A DNA stretch of 64,000 nt, from positions 2,976,001 to 3,040,000 of the forward strand of contig NZ_AP014635.1 of the NCBI RefSeq assembly GCF_001547935.1. The letters are read 5' to 3'. Within the stretch, counting starts at the first letter, position 1. Every line of letters begins with the position of its first letter. Under the pieces are notes generated by a model. That model did not search any database. It worked only from the letters and a program-made list of their open reading frames with translations, and was not told where the DNA came from. Shown here in pieces: positions 23,453 to 31,977 of the stretch. Origin of the DNA: Vibrio tritonius (GTDB lineage: Bacteria > Pseudomonadota > Gammaproteobacteria > Enterobacterales > Vibrionaceae). Position numbers and translations under genes: made by a program.

Positions 23453-25066
23453 ATGAACACCAATCGGGAACACCAGTGTGACGTACTTGTTGTGGGCAGT
23501 GGCGCAGCAGGTCTCTCCCTAGCGCTACGCGTCGCCAAAAACTGTCGCGTGATCGTCCTCAGTAAAGGACCTCTCAGCGAAGGATCGACCTATTATGCTC
23601 AAGGCGGAATCGCCGCAGTTTTTGACGAGTCTGACAGTATCGATTCACATGTGCAAGATACCTTAATTGCGGGAGCGGGAATCTGCAACGTGAAAACGGT
23701 GCGCTTTATCGCTGAACATGCCAAAGAATGCGTGCAATGGTTAATTGATGGCGGTGTTCCTTTCGACCGAATTGAAGATCAAGAAGAGGGTGAACCACGC
23801 TATCATCTGACTCGAGAAGGCGGCCACAGTCATCGTCGCATTCTTCACGCAGCGGATGCGACTGGCATGGCGATGCAATCCTCATTACAGGAAAACGTAA
23901 AAAATCAGCCTAACATCAAATTGCTAGAACGGCATAACGCTCTTGATCTCATTACCGAATTAGACCAAGTAACGCAGCAGAAAAAAGTCGTTGGCGCTTA
24001 TGTGTGGAACCGAAATGACGAACACGTCGAAACGGTTAGAGCGAAATTTGTCGTTTTAGCCACTGGCGGGTCGTCCAAAGTGTACCAATACACGTCCAAC
24101 CCCGACATTTCTTCTGGCGATGGGATTGCAATGGCTTGGCGAGCAGGCTGCAAGGTCGCTAACCTTGAATTTAACCAATTTCACCCAACCTGCCTTTATC
24201 ATCCCGACGCCCGAAATTTCTTGTTAACCGAAGCATTACGAGGTGAAGGCGCTTATTTAAAACGTCCCGACGGTTCTCGCTTTATGCCTGATTTTGATGA
24301 ACGAGCAGAATTAGCTCCTCGAGATGTTGTCGCGCGTGCCATCGACTTCGAAATGAAGCGACTGGGGGCCGATTGTATGTACCTTGATATCACACACAAA
24401 CCAGCCGATTTTGTCATGAAACATTTTCCAACTATTTATGCCCGCTTAATGGATATTGGTATCGATATGACGAAAGAGCCAATCCCGATAGTCCCAGCGG
24501 CGCACTATACCTGTGGTGGCGTGGTGGTGGATCATCAAGGTTGTACGGATATTGAACATTTGTACGCGATTGGCGAGGTAAGCTATACAGGTCTGCATGG
24601 TGCCAACCGTATGGCGTCGAATTCTTTATTAGAATGCGTTGTCTACGCTTGGTCTGCGGCGAAACACATTCTGAGTAAAAACAAATCCGTTTCCATGCCT
24701 TCTAGCCTGCCAAGTTGGGACGAAAGCCAAGTCACTTGTTCCGACGAGGAGGTGGTTTTGCAACATAACTGGCATGAGCTCAGGCTATTTATGTGGGATT
24801 ACATGGGAATAGTCAGAACAGATAAAAGACTTGAGCGCGCTTTACGCCGCATCCAACTGCTTCAACAAGAAACTCACGAGTATTACAGTAACTTTAGAGT
24901 ATCCAACAATTTAATAGAGCTAAGGAACCTACTCCAAGTAGCTGAGTTAATGGTGCGCTGTGCCATGCTACGTAAAGAGAGCCGAGGGTTACACTACACC
25001 TTAGATTATCCAGAACAACTTGAACACAGTGGACCAACCATATTAACCCCACCCTTAAATGACTGA
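23453..25066 (+). CDS. nadB: L-aspartate oxidase
   Basis: 537 aa, as in E. coli (540). It is an FAD enzyme that oxidises aspartate to iminoaspartate, the first step of de novo NAD synthesis with NadA. The N-terminal dinucleotide motif [13 protein letters not shown] is at about 14-26. Other family stretches are [45 protein letters not shown] and [18 protein letters not shown], the last holding flavin contacts. The gene is divergent from rpoE, as in E. coli, and ends at a hairpin that overlaps the end of ygfX. Confidence 0.97.
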   Translation: MNTNREHQCDVLVVGSGAAGLSLALRVAKNCRVIVLSKGPLSEGSTYYAQGGIAAVFDESDSIDSHVQDTLIAGAGICNVKTVRFIAEHAKECVQWLIDGGVPFDRIEDQEEGEPRYHLTREGGHSHRRILHAADATGMAMQSSLQENVKNQPNIKLLERHNALDLITELDQVTQQKKVVGAYVWNRNDEHVETVRAKFVVLATGGSSKVYQYTSNPDISSGDGIAMAWRAGCKVANLEFNQFHPTCLYHPDARNFLLTEALRGEGAYLKRPDGSRFMPDFDERAELAPRDVVARAIDFEMKRLGADCMYLDITHKPADFVMKHFPTIYARLMDIGIDMTKEPIPIVPAAHYTCGGVVVDHQGCTDIEHLYAIGEVSYTGLHGANRMASNSLLECVVYAWSAAKHILSKNKSVSMPSSLPSWDESQVTCSDEEVVLQHNWHELRLFMWDYMGIVRTDKRLERALRRIQLLQQETHEYYSNFRVSNNLIELRNLLQVAELMVRCAMLRKESRGLHYTLDYPEQLEHSGPTILTPPLND

Positions 25067-25114
25067 ACTGCGATAGAAAAAAGCCTGATATTTCACAGCA
25101 CATCACATGCAAGG

Positions 25115-25552
25115 CTAATGATGAAAACGAGAACTCTGCTGTTCTCGTTTTAATTGCATGATCAATTGCCGGTACACACTTTCATCACAGCTATCTCGCC
25201 ATAACAACCGATATTGCCCTCGAGCTGAAAATAAAATGAAATAATGAGCATAAATTAACGAGACCCGAGAATATGATTCTCGGGACGAGGTGATAATTTC
25301 TTTTGATTCAGTATCGATGTCTACATCACCAACTAGGGCAGTTGGCGTCACACCGAAAGAAGAACAGTATCGCCATAAAATGCCCACCAAGGACATACTC
25401 ATGACTAACGGGATGTCACTAACAACCATCCCCCACAATACCAATTGAAAAACAGCAATCGATGTTGCGAGGGCATGAAAAGAGATGTGGAGTGTAAGCC
25501 TAACGCGTCTTACTGAGGTTATAGGCAACAATCTTATCAACCATAGCGGCAT
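25115..25552 (-). CDS. ygfX: YgfX/CptA-like small membrane protein
   Basis: Up to 145 aa. Two neighbouring membrane helices are seen at about 22-42 and 48-65, followed by a soluble tail with residues such as RGQYRLLWRDSCDESVYRQL, the YgfX/CptA pattern. In E. coli YgfX (CptA) is encoded with SdhE and has been described both as a toxin-like inhibitor of FtsZ/MreB and as a factor linked to flavinylation. From the ATG at 25552 it would overlap sdhE by 53 bases; TTG codons at 25540, 25531 and 25528 are alternatives, and homology with E. coli suggests a start close to 25528. The start is therefore unsure. Confidence 0.75.
   Translation of the reverse strand: MPLWLIRLLPITSVRRVRLTLHISFHALATSIAVFQLVLWGMVVSDIPLVMSMSLVGILWRYCSSFGVTPTALVGDVDIDTESKEIITSSRESYSRVSLIYAHYFILFSARGQYRLLWRDSCDESVYRQLIMQLKREQQSSRFHH
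25124..25151. terminator. Hairpin terminator shared by nadB and ygfX
   Basis: Eleven-base perfect arms AAAACGAGAAC and GTTCTCGTTTT around a 6-base loop. It lies 57 bases after nadB and inside the last codons of ygfX, so it probably ends both convergent transcripts. Confidence 0.65.
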
Positions 25553-25760
25553 GGCTTAAATTTTCAGAGCGCCCATGGCGCATCACCCACTTAAACAGAT
25601 CAGGGTCATCACACTCAAGCAAAGAGACAAAATTCTGTTGTTCTGTTTCACTTAGGTTATCGAAACATTCTTCGAAGAACGGCATGATGACAACATCTAG
25701 CTCTAGCATGCCACGGCGACATGCCCATTTGATACGAGCTTTTTCTTCTGTGGTATACAT
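25500..25760 (-). CDS. sdhE: FAD assembly factor SdhE
   Basis: 86 aa from the ATG at 25758-25760, preceded by GAGGG at good distance; a four-codon upstream extension is rejected. SdhE promotes covalent attachment of FAD to succinate dehydrogenase SdhA and fumarate reductase. The family hallmark RIKWACRRGMLELD is at about 9-22 with the RGxxE core (RRGMLE), and LLECDDPDLFKWVM is conserved near the middle. It is transcribed with ygfX, as in enterobacteria. Confidence 0.93.
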   Translation of the reverse strand: MYTTEEKARIKWACRRGMLELDVVIMPFFEECFDNLSETEQQNFVSLLECDDPDLFKWVMRHGRSENLSHAAMVDKIVAYNLSKTR

Positions 25761-25908
25761 GGTTTCCCTCACTTAATCATTATTCTTTACAACGAGTTTA
25801 CCAACTCATTTGCATCACAACCATTAACTAAATCAAAGAGTCTGTACGGGCTGACAAAAAACTTCAACCAGATTACCATATAGGAAATTCGTCACTTAGG
25901 TGAATAAC

Positions 25909-26883
25909 ATGGATTGGAAAAATCAATTTTCTCCGCTCGGCGTCACAACCAGCGACACTCTGCCTGATTTAATGCTCTCATATTTGGGATCTTGGAGCGC
26001 TATCAACATGATAGGTCAAGATAAGAAGAGCTATTTACAAGGCCAAGTCACTTGCAACGTCGTTACGTTGACCAATGAACAATCGACTCTTGGTGCTCAC
26101 TGTGATGCGAAAGGTAAAGTATGGTCAGTTTTTCGTCTGTTTCATCACAATGATGGCTATGCCCTATTCCAGCCAGCATCAGCCATCGAGGTTGAGTTAG
26201 CTGAACTAAAAAAATACGCCATCTTCTCCAAAGTTGAGATTACCGCTAGCCAAGATATTGCATTAGGTATCATGGGTGATAGCGCGCAAAGTTGGGTTGA
26301 TTCCCTATCAGATAGCCGTGCCGATGTAAGACCCATTACTGGCGGAAGTGCCGTAAAAATTTCCGATAAACGTTGGTTGCTACTGGTAAACCAAGACCAA
26401 GCAGAAATAATCACGAATGCATTTACTGCGGCGAAAGTGACAGAAGCCACTTGGACACGTTTTGATATTGAAGAAGCACTGCCTATCGTAACGGCTCAAG
26501 CTCAAAACGAACATATTCCGCAAGCTCTGAATCTACAAGCGGTAAATGGCATTTGCTTTACCAAAGGATGTTACACCGGTCAAGAAACGGTAGCTCGTGC
26601 CAAATATCGCGGTATTAACAAACGTGAAATGGCCATCGTAAAAGGCAACCTCATTTCTGCGCTACCGGAAGATGAGCCTATCACTTTGGAACGCTCTGTT
26701 GGCGATAACTGGCGAACAGCAGGCACCTTACTGGCTCATTATTCGTTTACTGACAAAATAGCTACCGGATTAGTCGTGCTACCTAACAACCTGGAAGCAG
26801 ATACAGAGCTGCGCATTGCATCTCAACCAGAAACACGCTGGACAATCCAACCTTTACCATACTCTTTAGAAGAAGATGAATAA
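25909..26883 (+). CDS. ygfZ: tRNA-modifying / iron-sulfur assembly protein YgfZ
   Basis: 324 aa from the ATG at 25909, which sits six bases after AGGTG; the upstream GTG at 25900 overlaps that ribosome site. YgfZ is a folate-binding protein of the GcvT/IbA57 family that supports Fe-S enzymes such as the tRNA methylthiotransferase MiaB. The diagnostic KGCYTGQE motif with the essential Cys is near residue 222. In E. coli the gene is also beside sdhE-ygfX. The last 8 bases overlap the YbaK-type gene downstream, so the two are translationally coupled. Confidence 0.93.
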   Translation: MDWKNQFSPLGVTTSDTLPDLMLSYLGSWSAINMIGQDKKSYLQGQVTCNVVTLTNEQSTLGAHCDAKGKVWSVFRLFHHNDGYALFQPASAIEVELAELKKYAIFSKVEITASQDIALGIMGDSAQSWVDSLSDSRADVRPITGGSAVKISDKRWLLLVNQDQAEIITNAFTAAKVTEATWTRFDIEEALPIVTAQAQNEHIPQALNLQAVNGICFTKGCYTGQETVARAKYRGINKREMAIVKGNLISALPEDEPITLERSVGDNWRTAGTLLAHYSFTDKIATGLVVLPNNLEADTELRIASQPETRWTIQPLPYSLEEDE

Positions 26884-27352
26884 CGCCCTTAATACACCGC
26901 TAATTCAGTTCTTAGAAAAGCAGCAAGTGAGCTATCGCTTGCTGCACCATCAAAAGCCCGCAACGACCATAGAAGAAGCCGCAGCCGAACGTGGAATAGC
27001 ACCACACCAAATGGTGAAATGTATCTTGCTGAGAGACATGTCTGATCGGTACGCGCTCGCCTGTACTTCTGGTGATACTCAAGTCGATCCTAAAAAAGTA
27101 CGTTCAATATTACAGTGGCGCAGAATGACCTGTGTAAGTATTGATCATGTGAAAGAAATCACTGGTTATGAAATAGGTACCGTTACGCCATTAAACCTTA
27201 AAACCGAAATGCCTATCTTATTCGATCACAGCATAATAAGTCAGAATGAGGTAACTATTAGTAGCGGGTCGAAAATGGCAGGGATTGCATTAGCAATATC
27301 AGATTTACTATTCCTATCTAACCCATTGATTAATAATATTCAAAGATCATAA
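26876..27352 (+). CDS. YbaK/EbsC-family (aminoacyl-tRNA editing domain) protein
   Basis: 158 aa stand-alone editing domain. Family features are [17 protein letters not shown] with the conserved Lys, [22 protein letters not shown] near residue 105, and the C-terminal [18 protein letters not shown]. Relatives are YbaK (Cys-tRNA-Pro deacylase) and other ProXp proteins, which clear mischarged tRNAs. Similarity to E. coli YbaK is partial, so the tRNA substrate cannot be named from sequence. It overlaps ygfZ by 8 bases; it ends about 240 bases before a strong terminator at 27589. Confidence 0.82.
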   Translation: MNNALNTPLIQFLEKQQVSYRLLHHQKPATTIEEAAAERGIAPHQMVKCILLRDMSDRYALACTSGDTQVDPKKVRSILQWRRMTCVSIDHVKEITGYEIGTVTPLNLKTEMPILFDHSIISQNEVTISSGSKMAGIALAISDLLFLSNPLINNIQRS

Positions 27353-27382
27353 AAACAACTAATGCAATCCATTACAAACAAC

Positions 27383-27446
27383 TGTGATAAAGATCAAATT
27401 TAGCAACATTTATCCATGAATAGCTAATCACCATGAAAACATAAAT
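27383..27446 (+). promoter_or_regulatory. Candidate CRP-dependent promoter
   Basis: TGTGA-N6-TCAAA at 27383-27398 matches the CRP site TGTGA-N6-TCACA in 8 of 10 core positions. A -10-like CATAAA lies at 27440-27445. A start near 27452 would put the CRP site at about -61.5, the classic class I position. No good -35 is visible, as expected for a CRP-dependent promoter. The spacing is seen in the sequence; activity is inferred. Confidence 0.45.
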
Positions 27447-27451
27447 AGTCA

Positions 27452-27615
27452 CGGAGTTTTTTTTAGGATAATCTCCAGTTGTTGGTTAATGTTCAGACAC
27501 ATAATGTAACGACATTATTCAACGAAAAAGTGAATCCACTGATTGTTTCAGTACATCCACTTTTTGTGTAATGCATCTGTGACTATTGGCCCGCATATTT
27601 GCGGGCTTTTTTTTT
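27452..27615 (+). ncRNA. Candidate structured small RNA between the ybaK-type gene and ytfK
   Basis: About 165 nt from the predicted start to the end of a terminator T-run. Three helices can be read by eye: GTTGGTTAATGT (27481-27492) pairs with ACATTATTCAAC (27512-27523) over 12 positions with one mismatch; AAAAAGTG (27525-27532) pairs with CACTTTTT (27558-27565) and encloses a second stem ACTGA/TCAGT; and the terminator GCCCGCA/TGCGGGC. No ORF of meaningful length is present on this strand. It does not resemble 6S, Spot 42, RyhB, Qrr, GcvB or CyaR as I know them. It could instead be a long 3' UTR of the ygfZ operon. Confidence 0.45.
27589..27615 (+). terminator. Strong Rho-independent terminator
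   Basis: GCCCGCA and TGCGGGC (27589-27595, 27600-27606) around a TATT loop are followed by nine T residues. It ends the candidate small RNA and/or the ygfZ operon and isolates ytfK. Confidence 0.88.
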
Positions 27616-27616
27616 A

Positions 27617-27916
27617 AAGTTAACTGCCGCATTACATTTTTACCGAGAGATACTCTATTCTTACAAACGTCATAAACCTTTGTTTCAATGACCCACCAAA
27701 ATCCTAATAACGAAATACATACGTAAGTTGGCAACAATCTTGCATAGGTAACAATATCTCCTAACGCAATAAGGAATTGCAAAAAGTGTCTATAACAGCA
27801 CATTTTGCTGAAAAATAGATTTTATACCGGAGATATATCTGCACTTGTCACACAAAAATTCACCAAGTTCAGATAAGCTTGCCTAGCAAATAAAAACAGA
27901 AGGACTTAGAAACAAG
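27617..27916. other. AT-rich interval upstream of ytfK
   Basis: No ORF with coding character; the 94-codon antisense frame here crosses the terminator and is not credible. The ytfK promoter must lie in this stretch, but no pair of boxes stands out. GAAGGA at 27899-27904 may be the ytfK ribosome-binding site. Confidence 0.5.
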
Positions 27917-28123
27917 ATGAGACTGTTTAAGCGCTATACACCGAATATGATCGCTAAGCACGTAAGTCGCCTATTTAAAGGGCGCATCTATATCTATGGT
28001 ATCGGCAAGTTTGAATTTGATAATGGCAAATTAATTTTGCCAGAAAAGGCAGAGCAGCGGCACTTTCAAACGGTAAAAGAAGTGAACCAAGAAATCATGC
28101 GCCTGCGCTGCGCACACGCTTAA
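27917..28123 (+). CDS. ytfK: YtfK (DUF1107) small stringent-response modulator
   Basis: 68 aa, exactly the length of E. coli YtfK and clearly alike: xRLFKRYTPNMIAKHVSRLF, GRIYIYGIGKFEFDNGK and the end EVNQEIMRLR match the DUF1107 pattern. In E. coli YtfK binds SpoT and shifts it towards (p)ppGpp synthesis during phosphate and fatty-acid starvation. It has its own transcription unit here, between a terminator and the convergent ubiI. Whether the Vibrio protein works on SpoT is inferred from family. Confidence 0.88.
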   Translation: MRLFKRYTPNMIAKHVSRLFKGRIYIYGIGKFEFDNGKLILPEKAEQRHFQTVKEVNQEIMRLRCAHA

Positions 28124-28130
28124 CTTATTG

Positions 28131-28163
28131 AAAAAATTAAGGGTTAGCATCAAACTAACCCTT
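28131..28163 (-). terminator. Terminator of the ubiH-ubiI operon
   Basis: Nine-base arms AAGGGTTAG and CTAACCCTT with a 7-base loop. Read leftward it is followed by AATTTTTT. It lies between the ends of ytfK and ubiI and may serve both. Confidence 0.7.
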
Positions 28164-28193
28164 ATAATATCTATGCTAAATTAACCCTACGGT

Positions 28194-29423
28194 TTAGGGC
28201 TGATGAACTTGACCAGTCATTTTAGCTAACTCTGGCAACTCTCCTTTTAAGCCAAGCGCGCGCTTCATGATTTCATCTTTAGCGCCTGGCAAATGCCCAA
28301 CCAGTTGCATTCCTAAACCACGAATCAGTTTCTTCGCAGGATTATTCCCTTCAAATAGATCCTTAAAACCCTGCATCGCAGCTATCATTTTGGCAGCTTC
28401 AGCTTTGCGCCACCGTTCATAATGGCGAAGATTACGTTTTGCACCAATATCTTCCCCATTTTGCCACAACGCGATCACTTCTTGTGCAAGACTGGCAGCA
28501 TCAAGCAAGCCTAAGTTAACCCCTTGTCCAGCCAAAGGATGAATGGTGTGTGCAGCATCACCAACCAGAGCAACACGTTCTAAAACAAAATCACGGGCAT
28601 AACGCATTTTTAATGGGAACGCTTGGCGCTCACCAACAACACGGCACAAGCCTAAACGCGCATCAAACTCTGTTGTGAGTGCTTGGCTAAACTTATCATC
28701 GGTTAATTCTAATAAGCGTTCCGCACGAACAGGGTCGGTCGACCATACCATCGAACACATGTGAGGATCGGACATCGGTAAGAAAGCCAACGGTCCCATT
28801 GGAGTGAAGATCTGTCTTGCAACTCCCCCATGAGGCTCCACAGTACGAACATTAGCCACAATAGCACTGTGTCCATAATCCCAATGAGTGAGCGGGATAT
28901 CCATCTGCTTGCGTACCCAAGAGTTTGCACCATCAGCAGCAATCAGTAGTTTAGCGGTTATGGATTGCCCATCATTAAGGGTTAACCAGGCCTCACTTTC
29001 ACCAATCGCGACGCTTTGTACTGTCTGTGGAATATGTAAAGAAACATTCATTTGTTTCTTTACTTGCTCTAGCAAAGCAAGCTGAATCACTCTATTTTCA
29101 ACAATGTGCCCAAGATTAGGCTGTGTCATTTGAGAAGCGCTAAATTCGATGCGTGAGAAACTATCCTGCTCCCAAACTTCCATCGCGGAGTAAGGTGAGG
29201 CACGGCGAGACAAAATGCCATCCCATGCATTGAGGTTACGTAAAATCATCTCCGTTGAACGGCTTAATGCAGACACTCGAACATCCGGTAGCTCGGCGAG
29301 GTTTTCATCAGGAAGACGTCCCTCGATGACAGCAATACGTAGATCGGTGTTTTTCAATGCAGCCGCCATTGCTAAACCCACCATACCACCACCTACAATT
29401 GCAATATCCACACTTTGCATCAT
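28194..29423 (-). CDS. ubiI: FAD-dependent 2-octaprenylphenol hydroxylase UbiI (VisC)
   Basis: 409 aa flavoprotein monooxygenase for the C5 hydroxylation of ubiquinone synthesis. The N-terminal FAD motif VGGGMVGLAMAAAL is at about 11-23. The DG motif (AADGANSWVR) is near 165, and GDAAHTIHPLAGQGVNLG (about 290-307) binds the flavin phosphates. Side-by-side arrangement with ubiH and ygfB is the conserved order. Two consecutive ATGs offer alternative starts one codon apart. The neighbour ubiH is a paralogue; MQSVDIAIVGGGMVG and the sequence after it are closer to VisC. Confidence 0.93.
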   Translation of the reverse strand: MMQSVDIAIVGGGMVGLAMAAALKNTDLRIAVIEGRLPDENLAELPDVRVSALSRSTEMILRNLNAWDGILSRRASPYSAMEVWEQDSFSRIEFSASQMTQPNLGHIVENRVIQLALLEQVKKQMNVSLHIPQTVQSVAIGESEAWLTLNDGQSITAKLLIAADGANSWVRKQMDIPLTHWDYGHSAIVANVRTVEPHGGVARQIFTPMGPLAFLPMSDPHMCSMVWSTDPVRAERLLELTDDKFSQALTTEFDARLGLCRVVGERQAFPLKMRYARDFVLERVALVGDAAHTIHPLAGQGVNLGLLDAASLAQEVIALWQNGEDIGAKRNLRHYERWRKAEAAKMIAAMQGFKDLFEGNNPAKKLIRGLGMQLVGHLPGAKDEIMKRALGLKGELPELAKMTGQVHQP

Positions 29424-29436
29424 ATTTGATTACCTT

Positions 29437-30612
29437 TTATCGATTCACTATTCCCAACGTTCGTTTGAGCAATGGAGCTTTAAGTTGTGCACAGTTATCC
29501 ATTAATGCAAGCCCCACATTTCGTCCGGCACTAAGCGTTGGAAGATCATTTGAAAACAGGTGAACAAGTGAAGAAGTTAATCCGATCGTCATTTGACGAT
29601 CATGTTCACGTCGAGTTTTATAGCGCGTTAATTGTTGATAACTACCAAGGGCATCGCCATGTGTAAGCTCTTCAGCCAAGCTGGCAACATCGCGAATTCC
29701 AAGGTTGAACCCTTGTCCTGCGATAGGATGTAAGGTTTGAGCTGCATTCCCCACGATAGCAAACCGGTGAGATACCACTTGTGAGCGTGTACGCAATACC
29801 AGTGGGTATGAGGCTCTCTGACCAACTCTAATCATTTTACCCAGTCGCCAACCAAAGGCTTGTTGTAATTGTTCGAGAAACTGCTCATCACTGCAATTAA
29901 GCAATGCATCCACCTGATGCGGAGGCTGGCACCATACCAGAGACATCCGTTGACCACTCATTGGCAGCAAAGCTACAGGACCATGTGTCGTAAAACGTTC
30001 AAAGGCTCGACCTTCATGCGGTTGACTTACTTCGACATTTGCAATCACAGCATGTTGACCAAAATCATGCTCATCAAGCCCTAAACCTAATTGCTCACAG
30101 CAAGTAGACAATGCCCCATCTGCGGCTACCAACATCTTACTTTGCAACTGACTACCGTCAGACAAAGTGACAGAAACCGACTCTTGGTCGCGCGCTACTT
30201 CAGTCACACTGAGCGGACAATACTGCGTGATTTGTTCGCATTGACTTATTTTAGTTTGGTAGATTTGTCCCACATCCGCCAATTCAATTACATATCCCAA
30301 CGCATCTAAGTTAGCTTCCTTATGGTCAATGTCGGTCATGCCAAAGTGGGAACGATCAGACACATGAATATGCGTGATTGGCGTAGCTACTGCATGCAAA
30401 TCATCCCAGAGACCAAATCGCTTGAGCGTATTTACCGTTCCATAGGAGAGAGCAATCGCTCGAGAGTCAAAACCTGGATGTGCCCCTCCTTTCGGTTGAT
30501 AGGCTTCAATCACCGCAATTGACAAAGATTGCTGACTTAATTGGTTCAATGCTAAAGCTAATGTGCCACCAGCCATTGCACCACCAGCAATAATTACATC
30601 AAATGACTTCAC
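29437..30612 (-). CDS. ubiH: 2-octaprenyl-6-methoxyphenol hydroxylase UbiH
   Basis: 391 aa from a GTG at 30610-30612 that follows AAGGGGAG at ideal distance; the ATG at 30633 overlaps that ribosome site and is less likely. It is the aerobic C1 hydroxylase of ubiquinone synthesis. FAD motif IIAGGAMAGGTLALAL at about 7-22; AHPGFDSRAIALSYGT and the C-terminal VGNAAQTLHPIAGQGFNLG are hallmarks of UbiH, where N and Q replace the D and H of other family members. It lies 13 bases upstream of ubiI. Confidence 0.93.
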   Translation of the reverse strand: MKSFDVIIAGGAMAGGTLALALNQLSQQSLSIAVIEAYQPKGGAHPGFDSRAIALSYGTVNTLKRFGLWDDLHAVATPITHIHVSDRSHFGMTDIDHKEANLDALGYVIELADVGQIYQTKISQCEQITQYCPLSVTEVARDQESVSVTLSDGSQLQSKMLVAADGALSTCCEQLGLGLDEHDFGQHAVIANVEVSQPHEGRAFERFTTHGPVALLPMSGQRMSLVWCQPPHQVDALLNCSDEQFLEQLQQAFGWRLGKMIRVGQRASYPLVLRTRSQVVSHRFAIVGNAAQTLHPIAGQGFNLGIRDVASLAEELTHGDALGSYQQLTRYKTRREHDRQMTIGLTSSLVHLFSNDLPTLSAGRNVGLALMDNCAQLKAPLLKRTLGIVNR

Positions 30613-30652
30613 GCGTTTGCTCCCCTTAAACACTTAATGTGACGTTATATAA

Positions 30653-31228
30653 TTAGTGCAACGTTGGTTTTTTTTCTTGTTTTGGTCGAACTCCAAATTC
30701 AGCATGTAAAGTGAGAACACAGGCTTTTACGTGTTCAATCACTTGTTCGAGTAATTCCGCCTGCTCTGCCAAATCGTCGTCTTCATCAATCCCCAACTTG
30801 GCCATCTCTTCTAGATCTTCCAATGCTTCACGAGCTGCAGGAGACGCTTTTTTGGTATCGGCACCAGCAAGACCTAGCCCAGAAATAAAATGGTTAATCC
30901 ACTCAGCAACGCCGTCGGCTAGCTCAAATACCGCATTTTCGCCCGAGACTTCAGGTAGGTTGATCGTCAGCTCCATACTCAATTGGCTAAGTTGATTGAA
31001 TGTGGCTTCTAACATATTTTTAGCTTGAGACAGCAAGAACACTGGCCACCCCATACCATCGTTAGTGTAATCAAACAACAGAGGTTGCCATGAAGAGCCT
31101 TCCAGAGTTAACCCTCCGGCAGCAAATCCGGTGAGCAAACCGTGCAATTCTGCAGGCGTCATATCCAAGCTGGCTTTTTTTAGTTCATTCGTCAGGTCTG
31201 CGTAATCTGGGAAAATGTTGTCGCTCAT
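30653..31228 (-). CDS. ygfB: YgfB family protein (UPF0149)
   Basis: 191 aa from the ATG at 31226-31228 ([16 protein letters not shown]); a 14-residue upstream extension is not family-like. All-helical YecA/YgfB-type protein with the family pattern [16 protein letters not shown] near 37-52 and [16 protein letters not shown] near 125. Function is poorly known; in Pseudomonas YgfB represses the ampDh3 amidase via AlpA. It heads ygfB-ubiH-ubiI and is divergent from zapA, as in E. coli. Confidence 0.92.
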   Translation of the reverse strand: MSDNIFPDYADLTNELKKASLDMTPAELHGLLTGFAAGGLTLEGSSWQPLLFDYTNDGMGWPVFLLSQAKNMLEATFNQLSQLSMELTINLPEVSGENAVFELADGVAEWINHFISGLGLAGADTKKASPAAREALEDLEEMAKLGIDEDDDLAEQAELLEQVIEHVKACVLTLHAEFGVRPKQEKKPTLH

Positions 31229-31470
31229 AAAATAGGGCTCTGTTGTATTAAATAATCCCCATCCTATCACTTCAGCGATCTGGCGAAAACGTACAAATAG
31301 TTATCCTGCACACCTTTTAGTCAAATTGCCCAATAACTGAGTTTTTGCTTCGTGTTTTAAGACTTAACCGAGTGAAAAGCTTGAATCTTACAACGGCTTT
31401 TCCTATAGTTGGCGCTCGATACCAAATAACGGTATGGTATCTTTAGTTACGCTAACAGAGTTCACTAATC

Positions 31471-31776
31471 ATGAGTAATCAAGCGGTTGACGTTGAAATT
31501 TTAGGTAAAATCACTCGAGTCAATTGTCCATCAGGACAAGAAGAGTCATTGATTGGTGCAGCCAAAGATCTTGATCAGCGATTGAAAGATATGGCCGAGC
31601 GTACTAAGGTAACCAATGAGGTGAAACTCCTCACGATTGCGGCGTTGAATATCTGCTATGAGCTCCATGAAGCTAAGCAACAACAAAGCGATAAAGATAA
31701 GATGCAGGAACGTATGGAAAAGCTGACCGCATCGTTAGAAGACGCATTAAGTAAGGTCAAGCCAGGACAGCTTTAA
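31471..31776 (+). CDS. zapA: Cell division protein ZapA
   Basis: 101 aa. ZapA binds FtsZ and bundles protofilaments at the Z-ring, and bridges to ZapB. An N-terminal FtsZ-binding globular part (VDVEILGKITRVNCPSG, residues 5-21) is followed by LDQRLKDMAERT and a long C-terminal coiled coil (about 50-95) for tetramerisation. It precedes the 6S RNA gene, the order found across gammaproteobacteria. Confidence 0.95.
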   Translation: MSNQAVDVEILGKITRVNCPSGQEESLIGAAKDLDQRLKDMAERTKVTNEVKLLTIAALNICYELHEAKQQQSDKDKMQERMEKLTASLEDALSKVKPGQL

Positions 31777-31791
31777 CCTAATGCATCAAGA

Positions 31792-31977
31792 ATTTACCCT
31801 GGAGTGTTCGTGTCGGGATTGAAGTCCCTGAGCCGATAAGCAACGAAAAAGGGTTGGTACTTGATAGCTATTGAGCAAGCTCGGCTTGTACCGAGAAGCC
31901 TACGGTTATCATTGCTAGCCCGCCTTGAACCAGCTGGTTCAAGGGTCCTAATCCTAAACGGCACTCTGGGGTTCCCT
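31792..31977 (+). ncRNA. ssrS: 6S RNA
   Basis: About 186 nt. The closing stem CCTGGAGTG pairs with CACTCTGGGG. Core segments typical of gammaproteobacterial 6S RNA are visible: AGTCCCTGAGCCGATA near the 5' side, GAGCAAGCTCGG and CCGAGAAGCC at the apical stem, and CTTGAACCAGCTGGTTCAAGGG near the 3' side. 6S RNA mimics an open promoter, sequesters sigma-70 RNA polymerase in stationary phase and templates short product RNAs. Its position between zapA and fau is the conserved one. The exact ends are estimated from the closing stem. Confidence 0.93.

Noticed and set aside
27519..27803. 94-codon minus-strand frame downstream of the YbaK-type gene
   Set aside because: It runs through a strong + strand terminator hairpin and a structured region, with low-complexity translation and no good ribosome site.
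31861..31977. 39-codon upstream extension of fau
   Set aside because: It lies wholly in 6S RNA sequence, and the standard protein begins at 31978.
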